Positions 1 through 11,771 are shown, numbered from the stretch's first letter. The stretch is 64,000 nt of DNA from Theobroma cacao (GCF_000208745.1 NC_030850.1:31459674-31523673); one strand, 5' to 3'. Numbers and translations are program-made. Notes: a model not told the origin generated them from the sequence alone.

Positions 1-992
1 TTTGGCCAAAGTATGATGAATTTGAGAAAAATTAGTTTCCTAAATTCATAAGGTTAGTTATGAATGATGAGAACTAATATGAAATGTCATACGTAGACAC
101 CGAGCCATGCTTAATGACATATTCAAGATATTTGATGAAAGGACCGTATTGCACTGTTAGGCTTATTACTGAAGGGTTTTATTAAAATTTTTAATTGACT
201 ATTTTAACATTTTGGTGGTCATGATGTATTGCTAGATGTTGTTCATGATTTATAAATATAAATTAATTATTAAATTGATATTTGATTATAATTTATAGTT
301 ATTGCCAACATGTTAGAAGCCTAATGGGTCACACACATTAAGTGACATGATTGAGATTAAATAAGGATAATTAATTAAGTTGAACTTAATTGAAAGAGAC
401 TTAAATAAAGTGAAAAATTAATTAAGTTTTCAGAAACTTAATTAAATTAAAATACAACTGTTGTATTTAGAGTTACAAATTAGTTTGGCTATATAAATAT
501 ATTATATTAGCAAACTAGAATTGGAAGTCTTAAAAAACCACTTCTCAGCTGTTTCATAAAATAAGAAAAGAAAAATAATTTTCTTTGTCTAACAAAAATA
601 AGATTTAGCAAGAATTTTTGGTCATTTTGTTTTAGAAACAATACTTGCTAGCATAAGTAAAAATCCTACCTTTGAGAATGTCTTATTCAGTCACTGTGTG
701 GATTATTGTTAGATGCCAAACACTTGGGTGGCTAAAGATTTAACAAATCCTAAAGGTGAAAAAGCAAATATTTGGATTTAATTGGCTCTTAATTACGATA
801 TCCATAATAAGATATGTAACTCTTAAACTTATGAGTGTTCATTATTAATTTAAAAGTTACATGAAAAATACAAACATTGATCCTGTAGGATTTGACTGTT
901 TCTCTGATTAAATATTATTTTATTTTTCCATTGTGTTACTATTTTAATTATTAATTATTTTTCATGTTTGAGCATGAGGTCGAATTCCAGCA
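1..992. repeat. LTR-like, AT-rich repetitive DNA
   Basis: No coding frame is visible. The stretch from about 311 (TGTTAGAAGCCTAATGGGTC) to about 992 starts with TG and ends with CA, and has the texture of a plant LTR. It lies directly upstream of degenerate copia pol sequence. I see no target-site duplication, primer-binding site or second LTR to prove the assignment, so this is inference from composition and position. The first 310 bases could be the end of another retroelement. Confidence 0.35.
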
Positions 993-1210
993 AGGTGAAA
1001 TTGAATTCACTTGCAAAACATAAAGTTTTTAGACTTGTAGTCCATATACCAAATGGTGTAAAACCAATGCGATATAAACTGGTATTTGTACAAAAACGAA
1101 ATGAGAAAAATGAGATTGTGAGATAAAAAGCATGACTTATTGCACAAGGTTTTAACTAAAAACCTAGTATTGATTATAAAGAGACATATTCTCCTGTGGT
1201 GGATGCAATT

Positions 1211-1227
1211 ACATTTTATATTTAGTT
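1211..1227. repeat. Target-site duplication, left, of tRNA-like retroposon
   Basis: The sequence ACATTTTATATTTAGTT is repeated at 1320-1337 with one extra T. It abuts the A-rich tail (T run on this strand), as expected for target-primed insertion. Confidence 0.75.
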
Positions 1228-1318
1228 TTTTTTTCTATAATTGGGGGAGAGAGGATTCGAACCCTGTTCTTTAGGCATGTGGATCATACACTAACTAATG
1301 AGCTAAATACTCAGGTGC
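1228..1318 (-). mobile_element. 91-bp tRNA-derived retroposon (SINE-like) nested in copia remnant
   Basis: On the minus strand the insert carries a TTAGCTCATTAGTTAG block resembling a pol III A box (1291-1307) and a perfect GGTTCGAATCC B box (within 1253-1264). The spacing matches a tRNA gene. It ends in an A-rich tail (T run at 1228-1234 on the plus strand). It is bounded by near-identical direct repeats (1211-1227 and 1320-1337, one T longer on the right). Removing it restores the copia RT reading order on both sides, which supports a true insertion. At 91 bp it is shorter than most plant SINEs and could be a tRNA retropseudogene. Confidence 0.8.
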
Positions 1319-1337
1319 TACATTTTTATATTTAGTT
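1319..1337. repeat. Target-site duplication, right, of tRNA-like retroposon
   Basis: TACATTTTTATATTTAGTT matches the left copy at 1210-1227 except for one added T. It sits at the 5' (head) end of the minus-strand retroposon. Confidence 0.75.
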
Positions 1338-2922
1338 AGTTTAAAAATATATGAGAAAATTGAAATGCTTCTAAGGAATGTAACTACATCCTATTTATAT
1401 GGCTCACTTGATATTGATATCTATATGAAAATCCCTAAAGGATTTAAATTACTTGAAGCACGTACCCAATTTTTAAAAATTTATTTGATCAAAATAAATA
1501 AATAAATATATGGATTAAAAGAATCTAGATGCATGTGATATAATCATCTTAGTGAATATTTGTTAAAAAAAACTATAAAAATGATTTTATATGCCCATGT
1601 GTTTTATAAAAAGATTCGGATATGAATTTCTCATAATTGCAATTTATATTGATAACTTGAATATTATTGAAATTCTTAAAGAGTTATCAAAAGTCCTGGG
1701 TTACTTAAAGAAATAAGTTGAGATGAAAGATCTTGGAAAAATAAAATTTTATTTGGATATTCAGATTAAACACTTAAAAAATAGAATTTTTTTAATTAAT
1801 CAAATTATATAGCAAAAGTGTTAAAATGATTTTATATGGACAAAGAACATCTATTGAGTTTACTAATAGTTGTAAGGTCACTAGATGTGAACATGAACCA
1901 TTTACCATTTCCGATCTCGTAAGGATGATGAAGAACTTTTTAATCTTGAAGTACCATACCTTAATACAATTGGAGCACTAATATATTTTGAACTTTTTAA
2001 TCTTAAAGTATCATATCTTAATACAATTGGAGTATTAATATATCTATATAGTAATACACGACTTAATATATCATTTTCTGTAAATTTATTAGTAATATAT
2101 AGTTATTCTGCAACTCAATGATATTGGAATAGAATTAAACATATACTTCGATATCTCTGAAGAACAATGGATATGAACTTATATTACTCAAATGTCTCAA
2201 AATCAAATTTAATTGGTTATGCAGATGCAGAATATTTATATAATCTACACAAAACTCGATCCTAGATAGCTTATTTATTCAAATATGGAGGTATGATTAT
2301 TTCATAGTATTTTATAAAACAAATTATAGTTGTTATTTTTTTTAATCATGTAGAAATTTTAGCAATTCATGAGGGAAGTCGTGAATATGTCTAGTTAAAA
2401 TCTATAGCTCAACATATTCGAGAAACGTGTGAATTATCAACCAAGAACAAAATTCTAACAATGTTATATGAAAATAATATTGCTTGTATAGTACAGTTAA
2501 ATGAAGGATACATTAAAGGTGATAGAACAAAACATATTTCATCAAAATTCCTCTTCACTCATAATCTCCAAGAAAAAAGAGATATTGGTGTTCAACAAAT
2601 TCGTTAATGTGACAATTTAACAAATTTATTCACCAAAGCTCTTTTTTTTGCAACATTTGAAAAGTTGATATAAAATTTGAAATGCGCCGTTTTAAAGATT
2701 TTAAATAATGCAGTCATAGGAGAGTAAAATACACATTATAATTTTTTCCTTCATCAAGGGCTTTCCTACTGGGTTGTTTTTGGTAAAGTTTTTAATGAGA
2801 CAATATTTCAAAAGTGTACTTTTGAAAAGAATTTTATACTTTTTTTCTTTCACCTAGATTTTTTTCCATTAGGTTTTTTTCCTAATAAGATTTTAATGAG
2901 ACATATTAACACTCAAGAGGAA

Positions 2923-3155
2923 TGCTATGGATATCTGTGTGAATGTCCATTATATTACTCAAAATGTTCAAATTAAGTCAAACAACGTAATAGACTAGAC
3001 ACATTTAATTATTTATATCTAGATTTAAATATATATTAAATTAGATTAAGATTAAGATTTAAAGGTTATTAATATCTCTCTTATTTTATTTGTGAATACA
3101 CACTTGAATAAAATTTTTCTCTTATAGTTATTCTTTCAATTTATATTTCATAACA
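2923..3155 (+). repeat. Decayed copia 3' LTR
   Basis: It follows degenerate copia RNase H and a copia-type tail with a weak polypurine tract (CAAGAGGAA at 2914-2922). It begins TGCTATGG and ends TTTCATAACA. The block GTGAATGTCCATTAT and the ending are shared with a second diverged fragment at about 7085-7368, showing a dispersed LTR family. Confidence 0.6.
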
Positions 3156-6100
3156 AAAAAGATATTAATTCTTAAAATGTAATTCAATATCAAACGATAA
3201 AAGAAATTACGTGAAATAATAAATATAAGACAAATTAACACAACTCTTTTGAGAATATATTATATTATGTCTGTATCCAACCACAATAAACTTGGCAGCT
3301 TATGACCCCACTTTGGTCCACCACCGGAAAACCATCAATGGCCAGCTGATTTCTGAAGGCTAAAACCTATCTTAACTTTGCAAAACCTTGTTCTTTTGAA
3401 TAGTGAAGTGAGGCTGCGAGGGTCACACACACAAAACGTTAAACTTTTGAAAAGTGGTCCTATTATCCTCTAATGCTTTTATTATTTGTTCGGCCATCCT
3501 TATCCAAACAGGTCCCCAATGATCGTGTACTCTAATGCCCATTAGATTACATTATCTCTAGTAATAAGTAATATTCAAAGTCCAAGTGAGATCGTAAAAT
3601 TAATGGGCAATTGTGCACAATTAAACGCAGTTAAATTTACTCTCACTCTTTAATTTCATTTTGATTCGATGGTCGAGATTTGGAATGCCACTCATAGTTA
3701 TCAATGTAAATATAGGTGGATTATTCTTTGTTTACTAGTTTCCGTTTCGCCTGAACTCTTTGTTTTGACTCAGTTATTTTACGTTTCTTCGTTTTTTTGT
3801 TTCCTCGCTATTAAATTTGGCACCCACGCACAATGGACAACGTGGAGGCCACACAGAGTTGGATGCAATGGGATTTTTGGTGCGGAGAGTAACGACACAC
3901 GTGTCCTGGGATGCTAGGGCTGGTAGTGTTCCAGCCTTACAAAAATGTCACTTCCAACCCCTGGTCCCAACTCCTAGTCTTTCCAAGATTTCTTAGATTG
4001 TCAAGATTATGGATAATCATTGAAGAAAACAGGAGTAGTCCGATTAATTACTCCATTTCTTTTTCAAATAGATGAAAATGACTCAGCAAATGCATTGTCT
4101 CGGGCAAGGAACGGTGAAAGGGTACGTTGGCAACTCAGGTCTGCCTTAAACATCATTGAGGTTTGTTCGAGGAAAATCAAATTCGTCCAATTCTCTAAAA
4201 TTCCCATAAAGGCTAATTCATGAGCAGACAATTTGTCAAAAATGGGTGTCAACAGACCTCAAAATTGAGGTGGCTGGTGTTGATGGTTTATTGCTGGATG
4301 TTTACTTGTTCTCTTCTTCTAACTGTCCGATTCTCTCGTCGTTTCTGGAGGATGCTTTAAAGTTTAGCTGGAAGCTCGTGATGGGTTGAGCTTGTTTGTT
4401 CTTTTGAGTTGGGTTGTCAGTTTTGGGATGGAACTTCGCATTTTCTATGCTCATTTCAGTGGGTCGATTAATGATATCTTTGTTGATCTCTCTATACACA
4501 GCCGAGTACGAAAAAACTAAAGGATGATGGATCACTGGATTGCAATAATTACGAGGAATCCTAGGAAAATCATGACAGAAAATACTATTTTGGATCGTGA
4601 TTTGCTTTAAAATTGATGATAGATCACAAGGATCCAAAGTGCCCACAGGATTTGCTCCAAGATTTCATTATTAATCGTTAATAGCATATTATAGCTAGAG
4701 AAACTGATAAAGCTAGGGTGTTTTAATAGTTTGGTCACGAATCATTGATTGACCTCTGTTTCTATTAAATAATCTTTAATTAAATCGCGCTAATTAAGGT
4801 ACCGATTGGCGATTGGTCACAAGTTCAAATAACTTTTGTTTAAATTTGGATAAAGGTTGGGCAAGGAGCCCAAAGGACCGTTAAAGAAAAGCCGCTCGTC
4901 ACGGCGGCCTTGAACTCCCCATCTGTCATCTCCGAGTTCTGGTGCATCATGGAAATTAACTAGGGAACGCAAATTCCTGCTGCTCAAGTCATCAAGAAAG
5001 TGAAGAATTTCTGCTACAATGACCCTAATTAGTATATTTGACACCTACATGATTTTTTAAGGTTATAGTTTAGGTATATAATATTCAAAAAAATTTTAAA
5101 TTATTTAAAAAAATTTAAATAAGTTTTTATATTTTTATTATATTTAATTAAATATTTATATTTTTATTTTGAATTAAATAAGTTTTTTTGACTAGTGATT
5201 GATTTAGTAGAAATATTTTTTATTATTTTATAATAAACGTGACATACTAATATAAAATAATTAATAATGATATAACATGTTGGCATATTATAATTGATAA
5301 TAACGTAACATATTAATTTAACATGATAAGATAAACATGTGATATTTTTTAATCTTCACATTAATGTTGATGTCTATGTGAATATAAAATTACAAGTGAT
5401 ATTTTAATTAATGATAATTAGTCAGTTAATAATCATAAAAATTTATTTGACTTAAAATAAAAATACATTGACTTAATTGAATGAAATAAAAAAATAAAAA
5501 ATTATTTTTTTAATAATTTAAGAACTTATTTAAGCATTACATTTATAATTTAAGGCAAAAATTAATGAAATTTGAAAATTGGAATAACGAAAAGCAAACA
5601 TTTGTGGGCTGGGCTACTTTACGGAGACAGTTAGTCCACGTTCATTAACCCCGCATCCAGTATTGCAGTCTAAAGAAAATAAAATTCAATCTCGGCGTTT
5701 ACAGTAGAATCCTAGCACAATTTTAACCCGTCAACTACAAACTTTGAATTAAATGGACATTCAAAAATTGATGGTATTCTCTTTCATATCCCTACCCAGC
5801 ACTCCAGGTGTTCTTATCCATATTCTACCTTCTACCACAGCCTTTTCCCAGCAAGCCAAAACTATTGGATGAAATCCGAATAAAGAGGCGAGGGTGGAAC
5901 TGGAATCTAATCAGTACATTCTTATACAACTTGTTCCAGATCCCTTATTCTTTGTTCTCTCCTCCAAGCTTTTAATTGGCTTCCTCATACCAGAAGCATC
6001 GACAATGTGGGTGTTTTTCCAACAATTATTTAGTTCAGATAGGAAGAGATAAGTTCCCGAAGAATCCTGCTGACTATTGACTGACTTGACCATAACGTCA

Positions 6101-6200
6101 CAAACATATGTAGGGATGGGCTCGAATTTTCATTTGCAGCACCACGTGAAAGGCCACCGAAAGTAAGTTAGGCTTCCTTATACGAATTTGAAAATGAAGA
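3156..6200. other. Intergenic DNA without recognised genes, apart from an inverted-repeat element
   Basis: Several short open frames occur (for example 3669-3917 plus, 4302-4646 minus, 4817-5044 minus, 5911-6093 minus). None has a recognisable domain, signal peptide or splice context. Their base composition matches surrounding non-coding DNA. The only structured part is the AT-rich inverted-repeat element at about 5060-5575. Confidence 0.5.
5060..5575. mobile_element. AT-rich long inverted-repeat MITE-like element, copy 1
   Basis: The left arm (about 5075-5205) and the reverse complement of the right arm (about 5420-5560) share blocks such as AAATAAGTTTTTA and TATTTTTATTTTGAATTAAATAA, so the element can fold into a long hairpin. 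The same arms recur at 23750-24261, where the termini are clearer. There is no coding capacity. Ends here are approximate and I could not settle a target-site duplication. Confidence 0.55.
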
Positions 6201-6218
6201 TTCCAACAAGAAGAATGC

Positions 6219-6226
6219 TATAAAAG
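6219..6226 (+). promoter_or_regulatory. TATA box of small gene
   Basis: TATAAAAG lies 86 bp upstream of the ATG at 6305. A start site about 30 bp downstream would leave a 5' leader of roughly 55 nt, a normal plant arrangement. Confidence 0.55.
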
Positions 6227-6304
6227 GGTCGTGCTTCTTTGGCCTTATACATAGCGTAGCCAAGACAACATTTCTACTGAAGCAGAGAGAGCAAATTGAG
6301 TGAA

Positions 6305-6574
6305 ATGGCACGTCCAAGTGACCTTGAAAGAATTGGGATTGAAGCCTTTGCTTTGCTGGAGGAAGGCCTTGGAAGAAAAACTGGGCCTCCTCTTGACCAA
6401 AGCTCCCAGCATCATTTCCAACCCCGTCCTCAGCCTGCAGGTGTTCTAGGTGGTGACACTCGTGATGACATGGATTGTTACCGTGCAGCCAAAATATTTC
6501 ATGGAGTGGTGGTAGTAGAGCATCGTGGCCACAAGAAACCCACACATACACTAATTCGTCATAAGCTTTATTAG
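6305..6574 (+). CDS. Small uncharacterised plant protein (89 aa)
   Basis: This is a single-exon frame starting MARPSDLERIGIEAFALL. I do not recognise a named family with certainty. It has an acidic, possibly amphipathic N-terminal helix (residues 4-20, DLERIGIEAFALLEEGL), a Gln/Pro/His-rich middle (about 30-45) and a C-terminal part with Val-rich VVVVEHRGHKKP. The start is the ATG at 6305, because a TATA box (6219-6226) and a purine-rich leader precede it; an ATG-like start at 6296 (MSEM) would add three residues. There is no signal peptide or membrane segment, so it would be cytosolic or nuclear. The layout resembles small plant hypothetical proteins that begin with an ERIGxEGFALL-like helix and end in a short basic tail, but this is recollection only. 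No intron is needed. Confidence 0.5.
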   Translation: MARPSDLERIGIEAFALLEEGLGRKTGPPLDQSSQHHFQPRPQPAGVLGGDTRDDMDCYRAAKIFHGVVVVEHRGHKKPTHTLIRHKLY

Positions 6575-8150
6575 TCTCTCTTTTTATTTTTTTAATGAAC
6601 TTTGTGTTGATTTCAAATCTACTTGCAGATTAAAATGTCTTGGCTTTATGATGCCATTTCTACTAGGATTACCTATTTGATTTCTTGTAATTATCTGTTA
6701 TCTCCATATTAAAATGTCTATAATATCATTATATATGAAATCCTTTTAAATATAGATGATAGAGCTTTCTGATTAGTCACTGTTTTAACATCGCGAGAGT
6801 TCATTTTTGCAAGTGCGCCCTGCTACATATAGTCTACCTCCATATTCTATCATATGGAGGGTTCCTGATTTTTTGTATTCCATATTCTGTACATGATAGT
6901 TTATTATTTTGATTCCGATATATTTCAAAATTTATTAATTGAGTTAAGATTTATATTTTATGCATTAATAATATATTGTTAATCATAAAATGTCATATTA
7001 TTAATAAATAAATTAAAAGCTTTTTAGATACTTAAAAATGAATGTCAATAAGTTATAATATTTAATTACCTAAAAAATAAAATTATTATGAACAAATATG
7101 CGAATGTCCATTATTTTATAAGAAGTGCAAATCAAATTAAACAACCTAATAGGCAAGATACAAGAAATGTAATATGATTTAAACTCTTAGATAGAATTAT
7201 ATTATAATTATGATTCAAAAGATTGTTGGCCTATAAATAGGTCTCTCACTTCATTTGTAAATATATACTTAATAAGATCTTCTTACTCTTTTTAAATTCT
7301 TTCTTTCTTTTTAAAATTTTTTCTTATATTTCGCTTATAATTGCTCTTTTCAAATTTATTTCATAACAAAATCATTTTCTTTCTCTCTCAACTCTCTCAC
7401 TGAGTCTCTTAAACTCCTCCCTTCTGCTTTTTTGTTCCTGTGGCAGTACCAAGCAAACATATGGATTATTTAATAATTAAAAATACTGCTTGAATTAGTG
7501 TCACCAGTTAATAAAATTTTATTCTCATATATAAATTATTGTTTGAATAAGTGTCACCAGTTAATAAAAAATTATTTAATAATTAATAATATTTACATAA
7601 AAATTAGTAGTATTAGAATTTGCAAAGGTAAATAAAAGAGATTTTTTTATTTTCCTTTTATGTGGATGTGAAATAAATAAATTAAATAATTAATATAATC
7701 TTATTTTATATGTTAATTTTAATTATGTTATTAGGCTTTTATGTAATTTCATCAACAAACCAAATTCAGTGAGCAGTTAGTTTGAATATTAGCTAGTAAA
7801 GATATTGAATTTATATGGAGATTAGTTTTATCATATAGAATACTATATGTTTTTGTTTCAGTATTAGAAAAGATTTATTTCATAATTAATAAGTAAAAAA
7901 AAAAAGATGTTTTGAGAAATAAAACTACGTACCAGTTTTGTTTTCGATGTTTGTGGCTTCAACATATGCGCAGATATAGTGGTGCTAAATCCAGCGAAGA
8001 TACGTACTATAAACATGGAGAAACCAAAGACCAGGAATTCCACCGCGGTCTAATCTTGTAAGAATTTGCTAAAGATAGTTTGAGCGCACAAAAATATAAC
8101 TTCGGAATCTCAGATGGATTCTATTGTGGTGTTTATACACACCAAAAACT
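6575..8150. other. Intergenic AT-rich DNA with an LTR fragment and local direct repeats
   Basis: No gene is visible. A fragment at about 7085-7368 matches the decayed LTR at 2923-3155 (shared GCGAATGTCCATTATTTT-type block and TTTCATAACA end). A 29-bp direct repeat containing AGTGTCACCAGTTAATAAAA occurs at 7488-7516 and 7541-7570, with TATTTAATAATTAA flanking both sides. The rest is probably the polygalacturonase upstream region. Confidence 0.5.
7085..7368 (+). repeat. Diverged solo-LTR-like fragment, same family as 2923-3155
   Basis: It shares, in the same order, GAATGTCCATTAT, an AAATCAAATTAAACAACCTAATAG-like block, a TTCATTTGT(G/A)AA block and the terminal TTTCATAACA with the LTR at 2923-3155. 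No internal retroelement sequence adjoins it, consistent with a solo LTR. No clear 5-bp target duplication was found. Confidence 0.5.
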
Positions 8151-8157
8151 GTGGTAT

Positions 8158-8166
8158 TATATATAA
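8158..8166 (+). promoter_or_regulatory. TATA-like element upstream of polygalacturonase
   Basis: TATATATAA lies only 22 bp before the ATG at 8188. That is too close to give a leader if transcription starts about 30 bp downstream of it, so either it is not the functional TATA box or the transcript is nearly leaderless. AAATATAA (about 8092-8099) is an alternative that would allow a leader of about 60 nt. Confidence 0.3.
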
Positions 8167-8187
8167 GGCGCCGTGTACACGGTTACC

Positions 8188-9961
8188 ATGGCCATTGCTG
8201 GAAGATGCAAGGTTAAAACTGTAGTTTTGTTAGGCTTAGCCTTGCTCTCCTTCGTGGCCGAAGGTGCAGTACCTGAGGGTCGCCGGCATGGTTTCCGTGT
8301 CCGTCGCAATCTTGCTGATGCTGATGCTGATGCCACAGTTTTTGATGTTATGACATATGGTGCCAAGGCAGATGGCAAGACCGATAACTTTGAGGTGAGT
8401 CTGACCTAGGAGATGAGGCACGCATCAGCTTGTCTACATGAATTTGAGCAATGGAAGCTAGATATCAGTATTCCATGCCCTCACATGCATTGGACCTTCC
8501 AATTGAATTGACCTAGCAAGTTCCGGATATACAGAATTAACCTTGAAATATCTTCTCTATGCAGCCGTTCGTTAAAGCTTGGAAGGCAGCATGCAGCGCT
8601 AGTGCTCCAGCGACGCTAGTTATCCCACGAGGAACATATCTGACTGGGCAGGTGGTTTTTCAGGGGCCATGCAAAAGCTCAAATCCTATAACTGTCAAAA
8701 TTGAAGGAACCATAAAAGCGACGACAGATATCAGCGAATATCCTACAGCTGAGTGGATCCTGTTCGAGTTAATTGATGGCTTGATCATTACCGGCAGTGG
8801 AACTATCGATGGCCAGGGAGCCTCTGTATGGGGATATAATGACTGTAGCCACAACTCCGGGTGCCAACTTCTACCAGTGGTAAGCAATATCAGTTAATTA
8901 ATGTAATTATTAAGCAATAAACATTTTTGAATGCCGTTAGCATTCTTCAAGCACTTTTGGTGATTTAATAACTAATTCTCCTTGTAACCTTTCCTGATTT
9001 GGTGCAGTCAATTAAATTCCACAGAGTGAATAATTCTGTTGTCAATGGGATCAGTTCCGTAAATGCAAAATCATTCCACATGTTCATCACACGCAGTGCT
9101 AATATAACAGTTCATGACCTGAATATCACTGCTCCTGCAAAAAGCCCGAATACCGATGGCATTCATATAGGCAGTTCCAGTTTTGTTAATATAACTAACA
9201 GCAACATTGGAACCGGTGATGACTGCATTTCCATTGGACAAGGAGCGACCAACATCTCCATCTCCAGTGTTTTTTGTGGTCCAGGACATGGCATAAGGTA
9301 ACAATTATAGATTACCATAGTAGAATTTACTTCTGAAAATTCTGAATGTTCCTTTGGCTTTTTCTTTCTTCAATTTCGGGCTTGCAATAGTATTGGTAGC
9401 CTGGGCAAGTACAAAGACGAGGAGGACGTAAGTGGGATTGTTGTTAAAAATTGCACGTTATCTAACACCACCAATGGTGTGAGGATCAAGACCTGGCCTG
9501 GATCACCTCCAAGCCAAGCTTCAAGCATCACTTTTCAAGACATTGTAATGGATATGGTTCAAAATCCCATTATCATAGATCAGAATTATGGCTCCCATAA
9601 GAGTGCGGTAATGCAGAAACACAATTTGCAATTCTTTCACAAACTTTTACTACTTACGATCATAATTATTCTGCGGTGATTTAAGTATTTTAAACTCCTG
9701 TTTTGTTATGCGCAGCCATCACGGGTGAAAGTTAGTGATGTCCATTACAAGAACATCAGGGGCACCTCAAAATCACCAGTTGCAGTCTCTTTGTCATGCA
9801 GCTCCGAAGTCCCCTGCCAAGGTGTTCAATTGGTTGACATCGATTTGGCCTATAAGAGCGTCCGCAAAAGCAAACGCATGCAAAATTCAACCCTGTCAGC
9901 TTCATGTCTGAATGTGAAAGTCACATCTGGCGGTAAACAGAATCCGCCAGCTTGTCCCTAA
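8188..9961 (+). CDS. Polygalacturonase, glycoside hydrolase family 28 (424 aa)
   Basis: This secreted enzyme hydrolyses alpha-1,4 links of homogalacturonan in the cell wall. Five exons: 8188-8394, 8565-8879, 9008-9297, 9391-9607, 9716-9961, all GT-AG with continuous frame. The start is the ATG in an ACCATGG context, followed by a signal peptide (about residues 1-27, hydrophobic VVLLGLALLSFVAEG). GH28 motifs are in order: NTDGIH (about 9150), GTGDDCISIG (about 9212), CGPGHGI spliced to SIGSLGK, and VRIKTW (about 9480). The three catalytic Asp, the GHG His and the RIK Arg/Lys are all present. Length fits the plant family. The segment normally written DQNYC...C reads DQNYGSHKSA here, so one conserved cysteine pair is missing. 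It is a typical plant exo/endo-polygalacturonase; subclass cannot be told by eye. Confidence 0.93.
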
Positions 9962-10147
9962 TTTCTTCTCCTAGATGCGATATCCATACATATCATAATA
10001 TCAAAATTTTTTTACCCTTTCTTTTCCACCTCTCTACATAGCTTACCTCCACTGCATTTGCACTTTGAGGAAACGCCCGTTTTCCATAATTCGGCAGTGG
10101 CAGTTGCACTGATGTAGGGAAGCTTAAGTTGAGACTTGGAACTTCCA
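9962..10147 (+). other. Polygalacturonase 3' flank
   Basis: AT-rich 3' flank running directly into the 3' tail of the LINE that starts at 10148. No separate feature is visible, and the polyadenylation site cannot be fixed from sequence. Confidence 0.5.
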
Positions 10148-10640
10148 TTTTTTTTTTGAAAATTAAGGTTCATTCATAAAGAAAGGATGTTCATGTACAA
10201 ACAGAAAAGGTTCAAAACTGGAAAGAACACAGTCTTAACCCTCTGATCACATACTGGTAGGCAAAAAATACCAGCACCCAACCTTGCCCTTAAACCATCC
10301 ACCTAAACATTTACAAAAAGCCCTAAGGCAACACATCCCCACCAGCCCAAAAGATTAAAAACAAAGGAAGAGTCAGTAAGACAAGGAAACATAACCAGCG
10401 TGCCTGTTTCCTTCTCTTGCCGCACCAAGCAAAGAACAAGAACAACAAAATTCAAAACTCACATATTTACAAAGACCAACACATCAAGACGTCCCTAGGC
10501 ACAGAGGACCACCATCGACAAGGCTGAAAACCATGACCACATTAATACCTCTGGACACACAAATCCTGTTCTTGAAGCATAAAAGAGCCATCGACTCCGT
10601 GAGGAAGTCAAGCGAAGTAGACAAAAGCAAACCATGACAA

Positions 10641-11771
10641 TTAAGGGATAACTTGCAACAGGTCTGTGGCTCTTTCCACCCCCAGTTTGGTAAGGCTGTC
10701 TGCTAGTTCATTCCCAGATCTCGGAGTGTGAATAATCTGCCATTTAGGAATCTTACTCAACAGAGCTTTGATTTTTAGCACTAGATTTCTAAGGCGCCAT
10801 GGAGAGGAAAGTGGTTTTGAGACCCAAGTAACAGCATTTATAGAATCAGTTTCAATGATTAACCCAAACGGATGACACCAACCTATCACCATAAAAAGAA
10901 TTAAAGCTTCTTGAATAGCTAACATTTTCGTAAGATTGGCATCATCCCAATCCCCTGTTTTGGAGAAAAGCATTTTCACCATACCTTTCTCATTTCTCAA
11001 CACACCCCCAATGCCAAGAGGACCGGGGTAGTCCCTAGCAGCTCCATCAGTGTTAAATTTTAACCACCCATTTGGAGGAATCTTCCATTGAACCTGGACT
11101 TTAACCTTATCTCTTTTTGTTGGAATAGCAACAAGGAGCGAAAATCTCACAATCTTAAGAGTGTCCAAATTATCCTGGGGCCCTTTAGACTTTACCCACC
11201 ATGCCATTCTAATTTTGATAATCTCCAACACTTTACAGGCATCCCAAGTTAATCCATCAAAAACCATCTTGTTCTTATACAGCCAAATGGACCAAACAAT
11301 GGTGAAAAAGGACATCTTCCATACTTTTCTTCTAGCAATGTCGACAGGACAATTATTCCAAGCTAAAAAGAAAGCAGGCGCATCCCCTGGAAAGCAAGAA
11401 ATAATGCCCCAATCCGCTAGCCACATGCACCACACATCCCAAACAGCTCTGCATATAAAAAAGAGGTGATTTACAGATTCAACATCATTGTTACACACGT
11501 TACACACAGCCGCCTCCCTATGAAGCAGATTCCTCTTGACGAGTTCCTCTTTACACACTATTCTTCCTTTCATTAACTGCCAAACAAAAACCTCCACTTT
11601 TGGTGGTGCAAGCCTCGCCCACACTTCTCTCCACAACACCTCTTCAGACCCATTGTTGCCAAGAGCTAATTCACTGAAAGAATTGGGTGTGTAATGCCCA
11701 CTTGGCATGCTTTTCCAAATTAGCTTATCTTCCATTTCCTCATCAAGCTGTATGTGATTAAGACATTCCAT
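10641..11771 (-). pseudogene. LINE ORF2 C-terminus: zinc-binding region and RNase H (376-codon frame)
   Basis: This open frame covers the zf-RVT segment near its start (LAPPKVEVFVWQLMKGRI, then CNVCNNDVESVNHLFFIC with Cys/His spacing) and an RNase H fold. The acidic residues appear in FNTDGAA, the Glu in AIQEAL, the Asp in IIETDS and the final Asp in NELADSLTK. The frame is intact for 376 codons but is only a fragment of ORF2 cut off by upstream stops. It would have no host function unless co-opted, for which there is no sign. Confidence 0.88.

Larger units (their letters stand above)
1000..2700 (+). mobile_element. Degenerate Ty1/copia reverse transcriptase and RNase H remnant
   Basis: Translating across many stops and frameshifts gives recognisable copia pol order. 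First comes the start of the RT region (NGVKPMRYKLVFVQKRNEKN, then PSIDYKETYSPVVDAITF, 1050-1215). It resumes after a nested insertion (YLYGSLDIDIYMKIPKGFK, about 1395-1450; MKDLGKIKFYLDIQIK, about 1720-1775). The RNase H end follows (IRETCELSTKNK and GDRTKHISSKF, about 2415-2550). Gag, protease and integrase are absent upstream, so the element is 5'-truncated or rearranged. Stop codons are so dense that it must be old and cannot encode a protein. Confidence 0.85.

Noticed and set aside
3669..3917. 82-codon plus frame with a hydrophobic N-terminus
   Set aside because: The hydrophobic stretch is not followed by a plausible mature protein, and no homologous family comes to mind. It lies in intergenic DNA next to LTR remnants.
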